Shown here piece after piece: positions 53,101-63,331 of a stretch of 64,000 nt of DNA; the stretch's first letter is position 1; every line of letters starts with the position of its first letter. The stretch spans positions 33,833,732 to 33,897,731 of the forward strand of contig NC_083587.1 in the NCBI RefSeq assembly GCF_027579695.1, read 5' to 3'. Origin of the DNA: Neoarius graeffei (Eukaryota > Chordata > Actinopteri > Siluriformes > Ariidae). A model generated the notes under the pieces. The model saw only the letters and a program-made list of their open reading frames with translations. It ran no database searches and was not told the DNA's origin. A program made the position numbers and the translations under genes.

Positions 53101-56100
53101 TGAATTATTTCTTGTCTTATTTAATGAAGGTTGTAATAGAATTGGCCTACATTTGGCTTAAGCTGGATGAGACAGAGACATAATTTTATAGCCATTTGTT
53201 AAACAGCTGACAGGGAACGTAATTAACCGTTCCGGGAACGAAATTTTTTTGTTCTAACCGGTTCGGGAACGTCTATTTAATGGTGGAACCCAAAACCGGA
53301 AATGTTAAAATTCCGTTTCTGTTCGGAACGAACCAATAGGAAAAAAATTCCGGTTCAAAGCCCTGTTATAAAGTGACTTGTGGTATTAGAAGTTTGGATT
53401 TGGAATTCAGGAGTCTAGTGACCTGGGGAGGGCTGTTCTGGAACCTGGTGGTTCTGCACCGAATGCTGTGGAACCTCTTTCTAGAGGCCAGGAGGGAGAA
53501 CAGTCCATAGTGAGGGGGTTACTGATGATTCTTGCTTGGGTTATGCAGCACCTAGGTGCAATGTCCTGAATGGAGGGAAGAGAAGAACTATGTGGTTAAG
53601 TCTGCGGATAACCCTAAAGTGTAACCGGTTGCTCTGTGGTAAGTTTGAAAGCTGGTGATCGCTACTGAATGTTTTCCTGCATGGTAAGAAAAGGCTTTGT
53701 TCTGCCAGCACATTATTGGGAGGGGAATAACCCAGAGCTAGTAAGGAACAGACCTTTGTGTCCTAATAGCTGATTGTGGGTATGCTAATAAGTGCATTTT
53801 GGTCAGTAAGGGTGGGAGATGGGACAAATGCGTATAATGATTTTCAGACATGTCTGTAATGCACAATATGCATCTGTGTTTTGGGTATGTCGTATAGTAG
53901 TTTAAAAAAGGTTTCTAAGTTTTGATACTTTATTTACTGTCTTCAAAAATAACACGAAGGAAGAATGTAACAATTTTTAATGACTTTGTGTCAGGTCAGA
54001 TGCTTCTAGAGGTCGACCGATATGGGTTTTTCTAAAGCCAATACCGATATTTAGAGGTCAGAGTCAGCCAATGGCCGATATGAGCGGCCTTTTTTTTGGG
54101 GGGGGGGGCGATTTTTAGGGCTGATATGCTATCGTATTGTCCTTAATTGGCATGCTAAAATATCATACTAGTAAGAGGACACACAACACTTGTAAACTTA
54201 ACACGATTTATTGAAAATTGAACACACTGAAAAAATCAACATATGAAATGAATATAAAATAAGTACCAGTTAAGTCAAAGGCTACTAATGAAATACTACT
54301 GAATGGAGTCTGAAATATTCAATATATAATCAACATAAAAATAAATATGAAATAAAAATTAGTGCTGCAAACACACTAACACAGGACGTACTAGCAACAT
54401 AAAAAAATAGTTAAACTTGAAGCACAATGTAATGTTTACTATGTTACTATATGTTAATGAAAGAAATTATTAATTTCGTTTAGATTTTATTATTCATAAC
54501 ATTTATTTTGTTCATTATAAATAACATGTATAGTAAATATTATATAAAAATGACTGTACTCATCATAAGAATTAACAAATTAATGACTTAAACGTATTAA
54601 AATGAATAGACTAAGAGTGCAAGAAGACTTCCATGATGTGATGACTTCAGATAGTTACTTCAAAACGGCAAAATGCATGTTCAAGTTATACAGTTTCACT
54701 GTGGAATTTCCACGCCTTGAACTTTCACATGTTTCCGTTTCAACAATATAAAACTCCGTCTCCCAGCATGCTGTGCAGGAAACCGGAAATAGGAACTGCA
54801 GAGGTCTAGCATCGGTCTCTGGTTCACAATCAAATCAAACATGTATACATCGCAAAAATGAATGGACATGGGATGGCAATGTTATAATACGTTCACAGGT
54901 TAGTTTTGCTTCCTCTTTTTAACTTTTCACTTGGATTGTTCGTTACTACAGTTTAGATCGGAGCATAGCTGTCACCAGCATTAAGGGGGCTTACATAGTC
55001 GACGCACTCGCGGCCACAAGGCTACGGATCGCAACGTTTCGTTTCGAGAGGAATTCTACAACTCCGATGCAGTTGAAATGCTATTCGTTTTTCCTTTCGC
55101 TAAATGAAGCAACACATCAGATTACAACTATCATGAGAGCAAATATACGACTTTAGGACATTGAAATGTAAGAATTGAAGCCTTACCTGTAGGCTATCTC
55201 TGCTGACTCCTGAAACGTTTGTTGGCTTGGGTCTTTTGCACGCCGTGTTCTACGTAGCTGTCGTGCCTGACTTTAAATCGGCGTGACCAAATAAGAAAAT
55301 CGGCCGATGCCGATTCATTAAAAAATGGCAAAAATCGGCCGGCTGATAGATCGGTCGACCTCTAGTTGCTTCTAATTAGTTTAATTATTAAAGTAAGATT
55401 AACTGGTAAATGAGGTGTCGTATCCACTTTTGGGTAAGCATTTCAGATTTAACTCTAATAATGGCTATGTTTAATGCCTTCAGAAATTAACACTTGTAAA
55501 GGAGGTGAAGAAAAAGTAACGTTTCAGAATAATTTAACATGAAATGTTTTTCATCAGATGGGGGGGGGGGAAGAGAGATGATGAAATAAAGTGATCAGGA
55601 TATCGAAGTGTATTATGAAACATCACAATATTGAAATTGTCATTGCCTAGCTTTACTCAACAGACAACTGGGGGGATATAAAAATTTAATTTAAAGTTTA
55701 GTTAGCTAGTGTGTTTGTGAATTTCAGGAGAAGAGCTGAGTAAAGATGGTGACCTCGACGCTGAAGATGAGGACGATGATGACGACGACGATGTGGATGA
55801 TGAAGACAGCACGGAGGTCAAAGAGGAAAATGGTGTGCTTGTTCTAACTGATGCCAACTTTGACACTTTCATAGAGGGCAAAGACACGGTGCTGGTGGAA
55901 TTCTATGCTCCCTGGTAAGTTCCTGTGCTGAAGTTGTATTCGGCCTTTAGCAAGTGCATCGCTGTGTCCTAACACTAGCTTTTTTTTAAAAAAAAAAAAA
56001 AACTACCCTTCTCATCAGGTGTGGCCACTGCAAGCAGTTTGCGCCAGAGTATGAGAAGATTGCTCAGACACTGAAGGAAAACGATCCTCCTATCCCCGTG

Positions 56101-56224
56101 GCGAAAGTAGATGCCACTGTGGCTAATGCACTTGCGAGTAGATTTGATGTGTCTGGATATCCGACTATCAAAATTTTGAAAAAGGGAGAGGCGGTGGACT
56201 ACGATGGAGAGCGAACTGAAAAAG
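47045..56224 (+). CDS. pdia4: Protein disulfide-isomerase A4 (ERp72), first three coding exons
   Basis: Exons 47045-47129, 55728-55914, 56019-56224. Exon 1 gives a signal peptide; exon 2 an acidic run then [19 protein letters not shown]; exon 3 starts with the CGHC active site and ends DYDGERTEK. The EENGVLVL block, [16 protein letters not shown] and [15 protein letters not shown] match the first thioredoxin (a0) domain of vertebrate PDIA4, which has three CGHC domains and an ER-retention tail. Role: thiol-disulfide oxidoreductase and chaperone in the ER lumen. Intron 1 is 8.6 kb and filled with transposons, intron 2 is 104 bp, and intron 3 runs past the window end and holds a full-length L1. 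The a, b, b' and a' domains are not in the window. Confidence 0.96.
47847..47863. repeat. Poly-C tract
   Basis: About 17 uninterrupted C, likely variable in length. Confidence 0.85.
48222..48620. repeat. Teleost dispersed repeat (CAAGTTTATTTATATAACACA)
   Basis: GCAAGTTTATTTATATAACA.., CAGTTCAATGTGCTTTACAG, then an A-rich region and GGCAGTTGGTTCCATAGCTT. A widespread fish repeat, probably LINE-derived 3' sequence. No ORF. Confidence 0.5.
49051..49452 (+). repeat. Two related modules with a short acidic/basic ORF
   Basis: Modules at 49051-49190 and 49309-49452 share CAGGAGAATAGCATT, TTTACAGCATGGAT and AAACATYTCAGGAGAAAGCTA. The second holds a 37-codon ORF (49339-49452): [20 protein letters not shown] then [13 protein letters not shown]. 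The first encodes the same peptide type ([20 protein letters not shown]) but with a frameshift after MDSDNE. A third partial relative (GGCAGCTTGGCTCAGTTTTC) is at 49758. Probably the start of a transposon-encoded protein. Confidence 0.5.
49828..49938. repeat. Long hairpin: 45-bp arms, 21-nt loop
   Basis: Left arm 49828-49872 and right arm 49894-49938 are reverse complements with 4 mismatches in 45. Arms begin TATTTACCAGCTTAAGGTCG and end CGACCTTAAGCTGGTAAATA. Part of the right arm recurs at about 51033-51060 (CCCAGCTGGTAAATAACATG). Confidence 0.9.
49939..51339. other. pdia4 intron 1: repeat-derived, no gene seen
   Basis: GGTTTTCATCGAATCCTGTG..TCTGATTGGCTGGCCAG resembles 47770-47830. Frames in 50225-50611 have no recognisable domain. 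Confidence 0.4.
51360..51545 (-). pseudogene. THAP domain fragment, frameshifted
   Basis: Minus strand: [25 protein letters not shown] (Cys-x4-Cys and the H.FPKD motif of THAP domains), then a shift to [19 protein letters not shown]. The second Cys/His pair is missing. Likely a transposon relic. Confidence 0.55.
52113..53365 (+). mobile_element. hAT non-autonomous element (TIR CAGGGCTTTGAACCGG)
   Basis: Perfect ends CAGGGCTTTGAACCGG / CCGGTTCAAAGCCCTG and 8-bp target duplication TTATAAAG (52105-52112, 53366-53373). It retains a first transposase exon (52572-52669). The near-terminal sequence is full of GGAACG/CGTTCC repeats. Confidence 0.9.
52572..52669 (+). pseudogene. hAT transposase first exon
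   Basis: [20 protein letters not shown] then [12 protein letters not shown], ending at a gtagga donor. Matches the 'MSG.[14 protein letters not shown]' start of ZMYM1-like hAT proteins. The downstream exons are absent. Confidence 0.7.
53374..54006. other. pdia4 intron 1, no gene seen
   Basis: GC-balanced sequence (GGGGAGGGCTGTTCTGGAAC.., CATGGTAAGAAAAGGC) without open frames or recognised repeats. Confidence 0.45.
54007..55364. mobile_element. hAT non-autonomous element (TIR TAGAGGTCGACCGAT)
   Basis: Ends TAGAGGTCGACCGAT and ATCGGTCGACCTCTA. 8-bp flanks GATGCTTC / GTTGCTTC differ at one base. Terminal regions repeat GGCCGAT/ATCGGCC. 1358 bp; no transposase. Confidence 0.85.
55728..55914 (+). 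CDS. pdia4: pdia4 exon 2: acidic stretch and start of thioredoxin domain
   Basis: Acceptor gtgaatttcag, donor gtaagt. [19 protein letters not shown] is the low-affinity calcium-binding-type acidic run typical of ERp72, then [20 protein letters not shown] and VLVEFYAPW. The Trp codon before CGHC is split by the intron (TG|G), phase 2. Confidence 0.96.
56019..56224 (+). CDS. pdia4: pdia4 exon 3: CGHC active site, a0 domain
   Basis: Starts with G completing Trp, then [58 protein letters not shown]. Contains both active-site cysteines, and the cis-proline in the SGYPT loop. Donor gtgagt, phase 1. Confidence 0.97.
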
Positions 56225-57291
56225 GTGAGTGTTCTCCTGAGTAGGGCTGTGTGACATGGATAAAATTGAATGGCTGAAAAAGAAACTTGGGGGAGATGCT
56301 ATAGTCTTGCCAATTAATAAAGAAATGGACGTCAATGTGTAAACTTCTAACCTTCCAACAGTAGAGTAGGTTCATGTGCTGACGCTTGCAATACACATTA
56401 GCAAGGCTCGACATTAACGTTTTAATCCGCTTGTCCAGCCGGACAAGCGGCAAGACTTCACTTGTCTGGACCTTTTTATTACGTATCTGCTAGTTCAGTG
56501 AAAGGAAAGTAATTAAATTTATCAAAATGCAGGTACAGTTATGCTTTCATGACTTTTCAATAAAACTCACTTTTAACTAACATTGTCCAGTGCCCCATTA
56601 TGGCTAAACCATTACCTCATGTGCAGTTTTAAGTTACTCACCAAACTCGAAGCTTCTGGAGGAAATGGTTAAATCTTGATTAATCCAGTAAAACTTGATG
56701 TGTAAACTAATTTAAAGAAATGAAGCCAAAAGAAGAAAACAAGCTGGCCGTGAGAAGGGTGACAGACTTGCGTTGTGAATGAAAATAAACCAGTAAGTTC
56801 AGCACTGTTGTAAGAGTCCCCTGAAATATTTAACGTTTTATGGTTCACATGAACCATACAAACGGGGGAGAAAGTCTGACTGAGGTGAAGATTCACTATG
56901 GATATTTATTTTTATTAAAGTATGATTGCCGTTTCGCCAATTTTGATGAATTTCAAGCCTGATAACATGTCATCTATGGGTTGGTTTTTTGGGGTTTTTT
57001 TTTTTTTTTGGAGGGGGGAAAACACCTGCTGTACTCGGCTTCCTCGGAATTTCGAAAACACTGCTGGATCACTAAGGGGATTGAACCAGTTTTGTTACTT
57101 TATTGATGTAACACTGGAATAATTATGATTTAACAATCTCTAAAAGATGTATAAAAGCAAAGTATCATTGTCTGAGGCACTTGTATGTAATAGCTGGAGT
57201 AATTTTCTCTAGTCTGTAAACCAAATTGGATTGGCTATATGTAGACAGTGTGACGTGGATTACTTTACTATATGTGAACTGCTTATTTAAC
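56225..57291. other. pdia4 intron 3, no gene seen
   Basis: Unique-looking intron sequence with a poly-T/poly-G run at 56991-57018. No conserved ORF. The next pdia4 exon is not present before the window end. Confidence 0.5.
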
Positions 57292-57684
57292 TCATTGTGT
57301 TGCAACTTTTTTTTTTGACATATATGTTTATTGATTTCACATATAAAAAGTACAATTGACATTGAAGGCTTCATTTTCCATTTTTTTCCCCTTCAAATAA
57401 ACCCTTTCATTCCCCACCCTCTCCTACCCTCCTCACTACATACAATACAATGTGCATATAACAATGTAGCTAAACAAGCTAACTTCAGAGATGCATATAG
57501 GTATGTCCTTTTATCAATTAACATGTAATTATGAAGAGAAAAAAACCCAACATATATACATTATTTAACTGAGCACACATGAAAATTATACAACAACAAC
57601 AACAACACACATACACAAAAAAAAAAAAAAAAGGAAGTCGGTTAGGGAGTAAAATAGCAAGGTCAAATTCTGCTTTAGCAATGC

Positions 57685-60600
57685 TTAAAGATCTTCAAGT
57701 GTTTTTAATTTATTTATGTATTCTAGTGCTGAGTTCCAGGTTAACTCAAATTTCTCAGGAGCCCCTCTTAAATTGTATTTGATTTTTTCCAGACTGAGAA
57801 ACATCATGAGGTCATTAAGCCATGTGGATGCTGTAGGGGCAAGCGGTGATTTCCAGCCCAGTAATATTCTTCTCCTCGCAAGTAGGGATGTAAAAGCAAT
57901 GACGTTCTTTGCCCACTTTGTGACCTTCTCATGATTTGGTATTATCCCAAAGACACCAATTTCTACACTTGGTAGCAATGTGAGATTGAGAAATTTGGAC
58001 ATATAATGGAAAATATTAGTCCAATAATCATGGAGACAAGGACAAGACCAAAACATGTGTGTCATGTTAGCTGGAGATAAATTGCATCTATTACATGCAT
58101 CTTTAATATTGGGATACATCTTGGCTAGTTTAGAATTGGTGAAGTAAATGCGGTGAATCACTTTAAGTTGTATTAAATTCAGCCTTGCGCAAGATGTGCT
58201 ACCATTAACTTTAGTGAGTGCCTCCTTCCAATCATTGTCAGCTATAGGGCTACCCAACTCCTCCTCCCAATCCCTTCTTATCCCGTCAAGCCCAGCTTCT
58301 GTGATTTGGGATATTGAACTATATATTTTTGAGATGAGGCCTTTTTGATGGCTTGAAATGTTAAAAATTAAGTCAGCTGCTGTATCGGATGGGGTGTTTG
58401 GAAAATCCAAATTATTCAGCTTAGCAAAGTTACGGACCTGGAAATAGCGAAAGAGATGTGATTGAGGAAGGTCAAACCTTTCGCAAAGTGTGGCAAAGCT
58501 ATGAAAAGAATGGTCAGTGTAGAGGTCTCTTAAACTTCTGAGGCCTAACCTTTGCCAAATGGAAAAGACAGTGTCAATACTGGAGGGAATAAAATGATGG
58601 TTGTTGCAAATTGGACTATGACTAGATGCCCCTTTCAGTCCAAAGGTGAGTCTAAATTGAGACCAGATCTTTAAGGTAGCAATAACAATAGGGTTGCAAG
58701 TGTATTTAGTTGGTTGAATGGGTAGTTTAGATGTGAGCAATGCCACAAGTGAAGTGGAGGGACATGAACTAGCTTCTATCTCACACCAATTTAGCGTTGG
58801 CTGTTGAACCCAGAGACTCATTTTCTGTATGTTGGCTGCCCAATAATAATTTCTCAAGTTGGGTAATGCTAACCCACCAACTGATCTGTCCCTTTGTAAA
58901 AAACCCCGTTTAATCCTAGGGATCCCATTTCCCCATATAAAGGAAGAGAACAATTTATCAGCGGCCCTAAAATATGATTTTGGCAAAAAGATTGGTAGAC
59001 ATTGGAAAAGGTATAAGAAGCGTGGGAGTACATTCATTTTTATGCAATTTATCCTACCTGCAACCGTTAAATGTAAGTTCTTCCATCTATCCAAATCTAG
59101 TTTGATCTGTTCCATTAAAGGTAGAAAATTGATTTTAAAAATTGTCTGTAAATGTCCGCAAATATTCACCCCCAAGTACCTAAAGCTGCTTCTGGACATC
59201 TTGAAGGGGAGGTCGCCATCAGTAATGCGTGGAGCTGGGTTATTTACTAAGAAGCATTCACTTTTTGAATAGTTTAATTTATACCCTGAAAAAGTTCCAA
59301 ATCTGTTTAGTAGCTCAATTATACGTGGAATAGTGGTTAAGGGGTCAGAGACAAACAGTAATAAGTCATCAGCATAGAGCGACAGGATGTGTTTAGTACC
59401 ACCTCTAGAAATCCCTTGATTATAGCTGGCTGATTTGAGTGCTATAGACAATGGTTCAACTGCCACAGTAAATAACAGGGGGCTCAGAGGGCACCCTTGA
59501 CGTGTGGACCTGGAGAGTGTGAAGTATTGAGATCTCATTCCATTTGTATTTACTGAAGCTTTGGGGGAAGTGTACAGTAACTTTATCCATGATATGAATT
59601 TGGGGCCTATACAAAATCTTTCAAGGACATCAAACAGGTACCCCCACTCCACCCTGTCATACGCCTTCTCAGCGTCGAGTGAGACCACCACCTCCGATAT
59701 GTCAGCAGGGGCAGGAGATAAAAGTACATTTAGCAATCTACGAATATTGGAGAAAGAATGACGATTTTTCATAAATCCTGTCTGGTCTGATGATATGATG
59801 TCTGGTAAAACAGATTCCAATCTCCTTGCCAGTATTTTAGCAAGGATTTTATAGTCAGTATTCAAAAGTGAGATCGGTCTGTATGAACCACATTCTGTAC
59901 TGTCTTTGTTCGGTTTTAGTAATAGTGTTATGGAAGCCTCTGTGAGTGTTTGAGGTAATATGCCCTGATTAAGAGAGTCATTAAACATTTTAAGGAGAAG
60001 AGGACTTAACTTATCAATGAACTTTTTGTAAAACTCTATAGGATACCCATCTGGGCCTGGGGCTTTGCTGCTTTGCATTAGTTTAACTGCTTCAGTAATT
60101 TCATTAATAGTCAAAGGTCGGTCCAAGTAGTTTGATGTATCAGATGAAATGTGTGGAAATTCCAAGTTGTCAAGAAAAGTTTTTCTATATGTATCAGTGT
60201 TACAGGCTTCAGAAGTGTATAGTTTAGTGTAGTAATTTTTAAAAGTATCGTTAATAACAGAAGGGATTACTGTGAGGTCTCCTGTGGTTGTTCTTATTTG
60301 TCTAATTTGTTGAGATGCTGTGCGACTCTTGAGCTGATGGGCTAATAGCCGTCCTGCCTTCTCACCATGTTCATATAAGAAGCCTCTTGAGTGCAATAAC
60401 AACTTTTCTGTCTCATGTGTTGTTAAGAGGTTATAATCCATCTGAAGATTTTGTCTTTCTTTTATAAGCTCTGGAGATGGTGACACTGATATTTTGCTAT
60501 CCAGATTTTTAATATTGTCCATTAGCTGTTCTTGGTTTTGTTTTTTATATTTATTTAAACTAGCAGAATATGATATAATCTCTCCCCTAACAACAGCTTT

Positions 60601-61491
60601 CATTGTTTCCCAAAGCAAAGAAGGAGATATAGAATCTGAGTTGTTGTTTTTAAGGAAATTATCAATTGCTATAGAAATCATAGACTTAAATGAATTGTCA
60701 TTAAGTAGTGCACTACTCAACCTCCAGGGGGGGCGTGTTTTTTGTAAGAGTTTGAAAGAAAGATCAAGGAGCAGTGGTGCGTGATCTGATATGACTATGG
60801 CTGTGTATTCTGTGTGAGTAACAGCTGGGAGGAAATTGCTGTCAATAAAGAAGTAATCTATTCGTGAAAAACTTATATGAACCGGGGAATAAAATGAAAA
60901 TTGTTTTTTATCAGGGCTGAGGAAGCGCCATGGGTCCACACCTCCTATTTGGTCTGTGAAAATTGAAAAGGCTTTGGCCATTTTAGAAGGGGAACACTGC
61001 CTAGTGGAAGACCTGTCCAGTGATGGATCTATTGCACAGTTAAGGTCACCTCCCAAAATAAGTTGATGACTGTTTAAATCTGGAAGAGCTGACATCACCT
61101 TTGAAACAAATGCTTCATCATCCCAATTGGGTGCATATAAATTAACAAGAGTAACTGCAACATTATGAAGAGAACCTGTAACTATAAGGAATCGGCCTTG
61201 ACTGTCCGTTATTATATTAGTTGGGCTGAACTGAACTTTTTTATGGAACAGAATAGCTACACCTCGTGCTTTGTTGCTGAAATTGGAATGAAAACACTGA
61301 CCCACCCATGAAGCTCTCAATCTGTGGTTATCCTTAGTAATTAGATGGGTCTCCTGTAGAAAGGCTATATCCGTTTTAAAATGTTTTAAATGAGATAATA
61401 TTCTACCCCTCTTAACTGGGCTGTTCAGCCCTTTAACGTTCCAGGACACAAACCTCAAGTTTGCTCCTGAGCCTTTGGTGATGTTAGCCAT
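57685..61491 (-). CDS. L1 ORF2p: endonuclease and reverse transcriptase
   Basis: 1268 residues from ATG at 61491 (MANITKGSGANLRF). Residues ~10-230: APE-type endonuclease with FVSWNVKGLN, FLQETHL, LYAPNWDD, LGGDLNCAIDP, SRIDYFFID and ISDHAPLLLDL, so the catalytic Asn, Glu, Asp and His are kept. Residues ~470-760: reverse transcriptase with KAPGPDGYPIEFYKKF, YRPISLLNTDYKILAKIL, SLDAEKAYDRVEW, TRQGCPLSPLLF and the YADD box (LSLYADDLLLF). Near the C-terminus is a zinc knuckle, CNRCNLSPANMTHMFWSC. No stop or frameshift. Function in the family: nicks target DNA and copies its own RNA at the nick (target-primed reverse transcription). Length is normal for the clade. Confidence 0.96.
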   Translation of the reverse strand: MANITKGSGANLRFVSWNVKGLNSPVKRGRILSHLKHFKTDIAFLQETHLITKDNHRLRASWVGQCFHSNFSNKARGVAILFHKKVQFSPTNIITDSQGRFLIVTGSLHNVAVTLVNLYAPNWDDEAFVSKVMSALPDLNSHQLILGGDLNCAIDPSLDRSSTRQCSPSKMAKAFSIFTDQIGGVDPWRFLSPDKKQFSFYSPVHISFSRIDYFFIDSNFLPAVTHTEYTAIVISDHAPLLLDLSFKLLQKTRPPWRLSSALLNDNSFKSMISIAIDNFLKNNNSDSISPSLLWETMKAVVRGEIISYSASLNKYKKQNQEQLMDNIKNLDSKISVSPSPELIKERQNLQMDYNLLTTHETEKLLLHSRGFLYEHGEKAGRLLAHQLKSRTASQQIRQIRTTTGDLTVIPSVINDTFKNYYTKLYTSEACNTDTYRKTFLDNLEFPHISSDTSNYLDRPLTINEITEAVKLMQSSKAPGPDGYPIEFYKKFIDKLSPLLLKMFNDSLNQGILPQTLTEASITLLLKPNKDSTECGSYRPISLLNTDYKILAKILARRLESVLPDIISSDQTGFMKNRHSFSNIRRLLNVLLSPAPADISEVVVSLDAEKAYDRVEWGYLFDVLERFCIGPKFISWIKLLYTSPKASVNTNGMRSQYFTLSRSTRQGCPLSPLLFTVAVEPLSIALKSASYNQGISRGGTKHILSLYADDLLLFVSDPLTTIPRIIELLNRFGTFSGYKLNYSKSECFLVNNPAPRITDGDLPFKMSRSSFRYLGVNICGHLQTIFKINFLPLMEQIKLDLDRWKNLHLTVAGRINCIKMNVLPRFLYLFQCLPIFLPKSYFRAADKLFSSFIWGNGIPRIKRGFLQRDRSVGGLALPNLRNYYWAANIQKMSLWVQQPTLNWCEIEASSCPSTSLVALLTSKLPIQPTKYTCNPIVIATLKIWSQFRLTFGLKGASSHSPICNNHHFIPSSIDTVFSIWQRLGLRSLRDLYTDHSFHSFATLCERFDLPQSHLFRYFQVRNFAKLNNLDFPNTPSDTAADLIFNISSHQKGLISKIYSSISQITEAGLDGIRRDWEEELGSPIADNDWKEALTKVNGSTSCARLNLIQLKVIHRIYFTNSKLAKMYPNIKDACNRCNLSPANMTHMFWSCPCLHDYWTNIFHYMSKFLNLTLLPSVEIGVFGIIPNHEKVTKWAKNVIAFTSLLARRRILLGWKSPLAPTASTWLNDLMMFLSLEKIKYNLRGAPEKFELTWNSALEYINKLKTLEDL

Positions 61492-62184
61492 ATCCAATGG
61501 TCAGACATGTGTAAAATAGCAGTGTTTGGCCATGACTAGATATTGATAGGGGGAAGGGGATGGAACGAGTGAAAAGGGACAAAATAAACACATAGAAAAG
61601 AAAATGGACATAAAGCAAAAACATCTCAAGAAATGTAGCGAGGACATACCCACCCATAACCCACTCAGTCACCCACCTCCACCCACCCACCCCTCTCATA
61701 AAACAACCCCACACACTCTCTGAACGGAGAGTAACATTCCTAAGCATGTTCTCAGAACTAGAACTAGCTGCAGGATTAAACAAAACGTACTTCCAGAGGG
61801 CATTACTCACTTTTCTTCTACTTGTACTTTCCAGAGGGCTCCAAATAGTAATAGTAAATAATAATAACCATGATAATACCAATAATAATAATAATAATTC
61901 TGTGCTGAAATCGTAAATAGGCTACTGAACTGTCAGTTCACTTTCAATTATTATGGACAAAAACAAAACAAACGAAAGAAAAATAAAGTAAGCTTACAAT
62001 AGGTTAAACTAAATTGGGACTCAATCACACATGAAAATGCAGTTACATTATCAATCCAAAGACCAAGTAGCCTGTAATAAGATGCGACTTACATAGCCTA
62101 CCAGAGAATATAGGCTATAACTTCGCTAAGGCTAAACATCTTGGCATGAGACCAACCTTGTCGTCTTCATCATAGCCTAGGTTA
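61492..62184 (-). other. L1 inter-ORF spacer
   Basis: About 690 nt between ORF1 and ORF2, much longer than in mammalian L1. Contains (AAT)n at 61884-61899 and a C-rich run of CCACCCACC units. No conserved ORF. Confidence 0.7.
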
Positions 62185-63051
62185 CTATTCAGGGATGTTG
62201 ATGTGCTGGTCATAAAAGTCCTTGGCTTCTTGTGGTGTGTCAAAAAAATAGTCCTGGTCTTGGAATGAAACGTAAAGTCGGGCGGGATGGCGCAGATGAA
62301 ACCTGACTCCTTTCCGATACAGTGAGGTCTTGATTCCGTTGAATGATGCTCGTCGTTTGGCCAGTTCAGCACTCATGTCTGGGTAGATTCTCAGCTCGGA
62401 TTCGCGGTAGGTAATCTGATGATTCCTGGCCCATCTCAGCATTTTCTCCTTCTCTTGAAAACGGAGAAACTTGACAATAAATGCCCTGGGCTTCTCTGTA
62501 CTGCCCGAATCCTCGGATCTGCGGAGGGCGCGGTGCGCTCTTTCTATCTCCGGGGGACTGCTAAAGACATCAGAGCCCGTCACCTCCATTAGCAGCTCCG
62601 ACACGAACTTAGCTGGGTCTCGGCCCTTTTCACAGCCTTCAGGCACGTTGATTATCCTCAAATTCGAACGCCTAGATCTATTTTCGAGGTCGTCAACTTT
62701 ATCCTGTAGTTTGCTACACTGTTTTTGAAGAGTTTTAATGGCAGCCTCCATCTCCGCGATTTTTTCAAAGTTCTCCCCAGCCAGAGCTTCTGTTTGAGTG
62801 AGGCGGCCATTAAAAGATGATACTTCTTGTCCGAGCAAACCAACTGATGATTTGAGAGATTCTGTTGACTCTTTGATCAAAGCAGCCACGTCGGTCTTGA
62901 AACTTTCTCGCTGATCATTAAGTAGAGTTTCAAGATCATTTTTGGTAATCGGGCTGTCGTCAGGCCTATCAGTCCACCCCGCTTCTTCGGCCATATTAGC
63001 TAACTTAGCCGAAACACAAGCTCGCTGTCCTTGATGCTTCCTTCTGCTCAT
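62185..63051 (-). CDS. L1 ORF1p: RNA-binding chaperone
   Basis: 288 residues from ATG at 63051 (MSRRKHQGQRACVSAKLANM). Residues ~35-130 are a long charged coiled coil (ENFEKIAEMEAAIKTLQKQC, KLQDKVDDLENRSRRSN); ~130-215 an RRM-like domain starting LRIINVPEG, with RAFIVKFLRF; ~215-288 the C-terminal domain (ITYRESELRIYPDMSAELAK, FHLRHPARLYVSF). This is the trimeric nucleic-acid-binding protein of L1 ribonucleoprotein. Intact. Confidence 0.93.
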   Translation of the reverse strand: MSRRKHQGQRACVSAKLANMAEEAGWTDRPDDSPITKNDLETLLNDQRESFKTDVAALIKESTESLKSSVGLLGQEVSSFNGRLTQTEALAGENFEKIAEMEAAIKTLQKQCSKLQDKVDDLENRSRRSNLRIINVPEGCEKGRDPAKFVSELLMEVTGSDVFSSPPEIERAHRALRRSEDSGSTEKPRAFIVKFLRFQEKEKMLRWARNHQITYRESELRIYPDMSAELAKRRASFNGIKTSLYRKGVRFHLRHPARLYVSFQDQDYFFDTPQEAKDFYDQHINIPE

Positions 63052-63331
63052 GAAGCCTGTTTAATGAACTGCTGTTCGACTCAAGTGAGTCAGAAGTGTC
63101 CCGCGTTAGGTTATCCAAACGTAAACCAAAGAATAAAATGAGAAAAGTTCGGTTATTCAGCTTTGTTGTATGAAATTAACTGGAGCCCCCTTTCACACGT
63201 CTGCTCGCTAACTCGTCATGCCGGAAGTCATTGTGTTGCAACTTTAATCAAGTCTTCAAGGCATTTGGCCTTAACAGTGAGCCAGCAAGTGTAAATCTGC
63301 ACATGAACAAATGACGCTGTTAAACTCCCCT

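Larger units (their letters stand above)
57310..63227 (-). mobile_element. Full-length L1-clade retrotransposon, both ORFs open
   Basis: Minus strand, about 5.9 kb. A perfect 18-bp target duplication TCATTGTGTTGCAACTTT lies at 57292-57309 and 63228-63245. Order on the minus strand: ~176-nt 5' UTR, ORF1 (63051-62185), ~690-nt spacer, ORF2 (61491-57685), ~370-nt 3' UTR and a poly-A tail seen as T's next to the left duplication. L1-type because ORF1 has a coiled coil plus RRM and ORF2 starts with an AP endonuclease. It sits antisense in pdia4 intron 3. The perfect duplication and open frames indicate a recent insertion. Confidence 0.95.
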
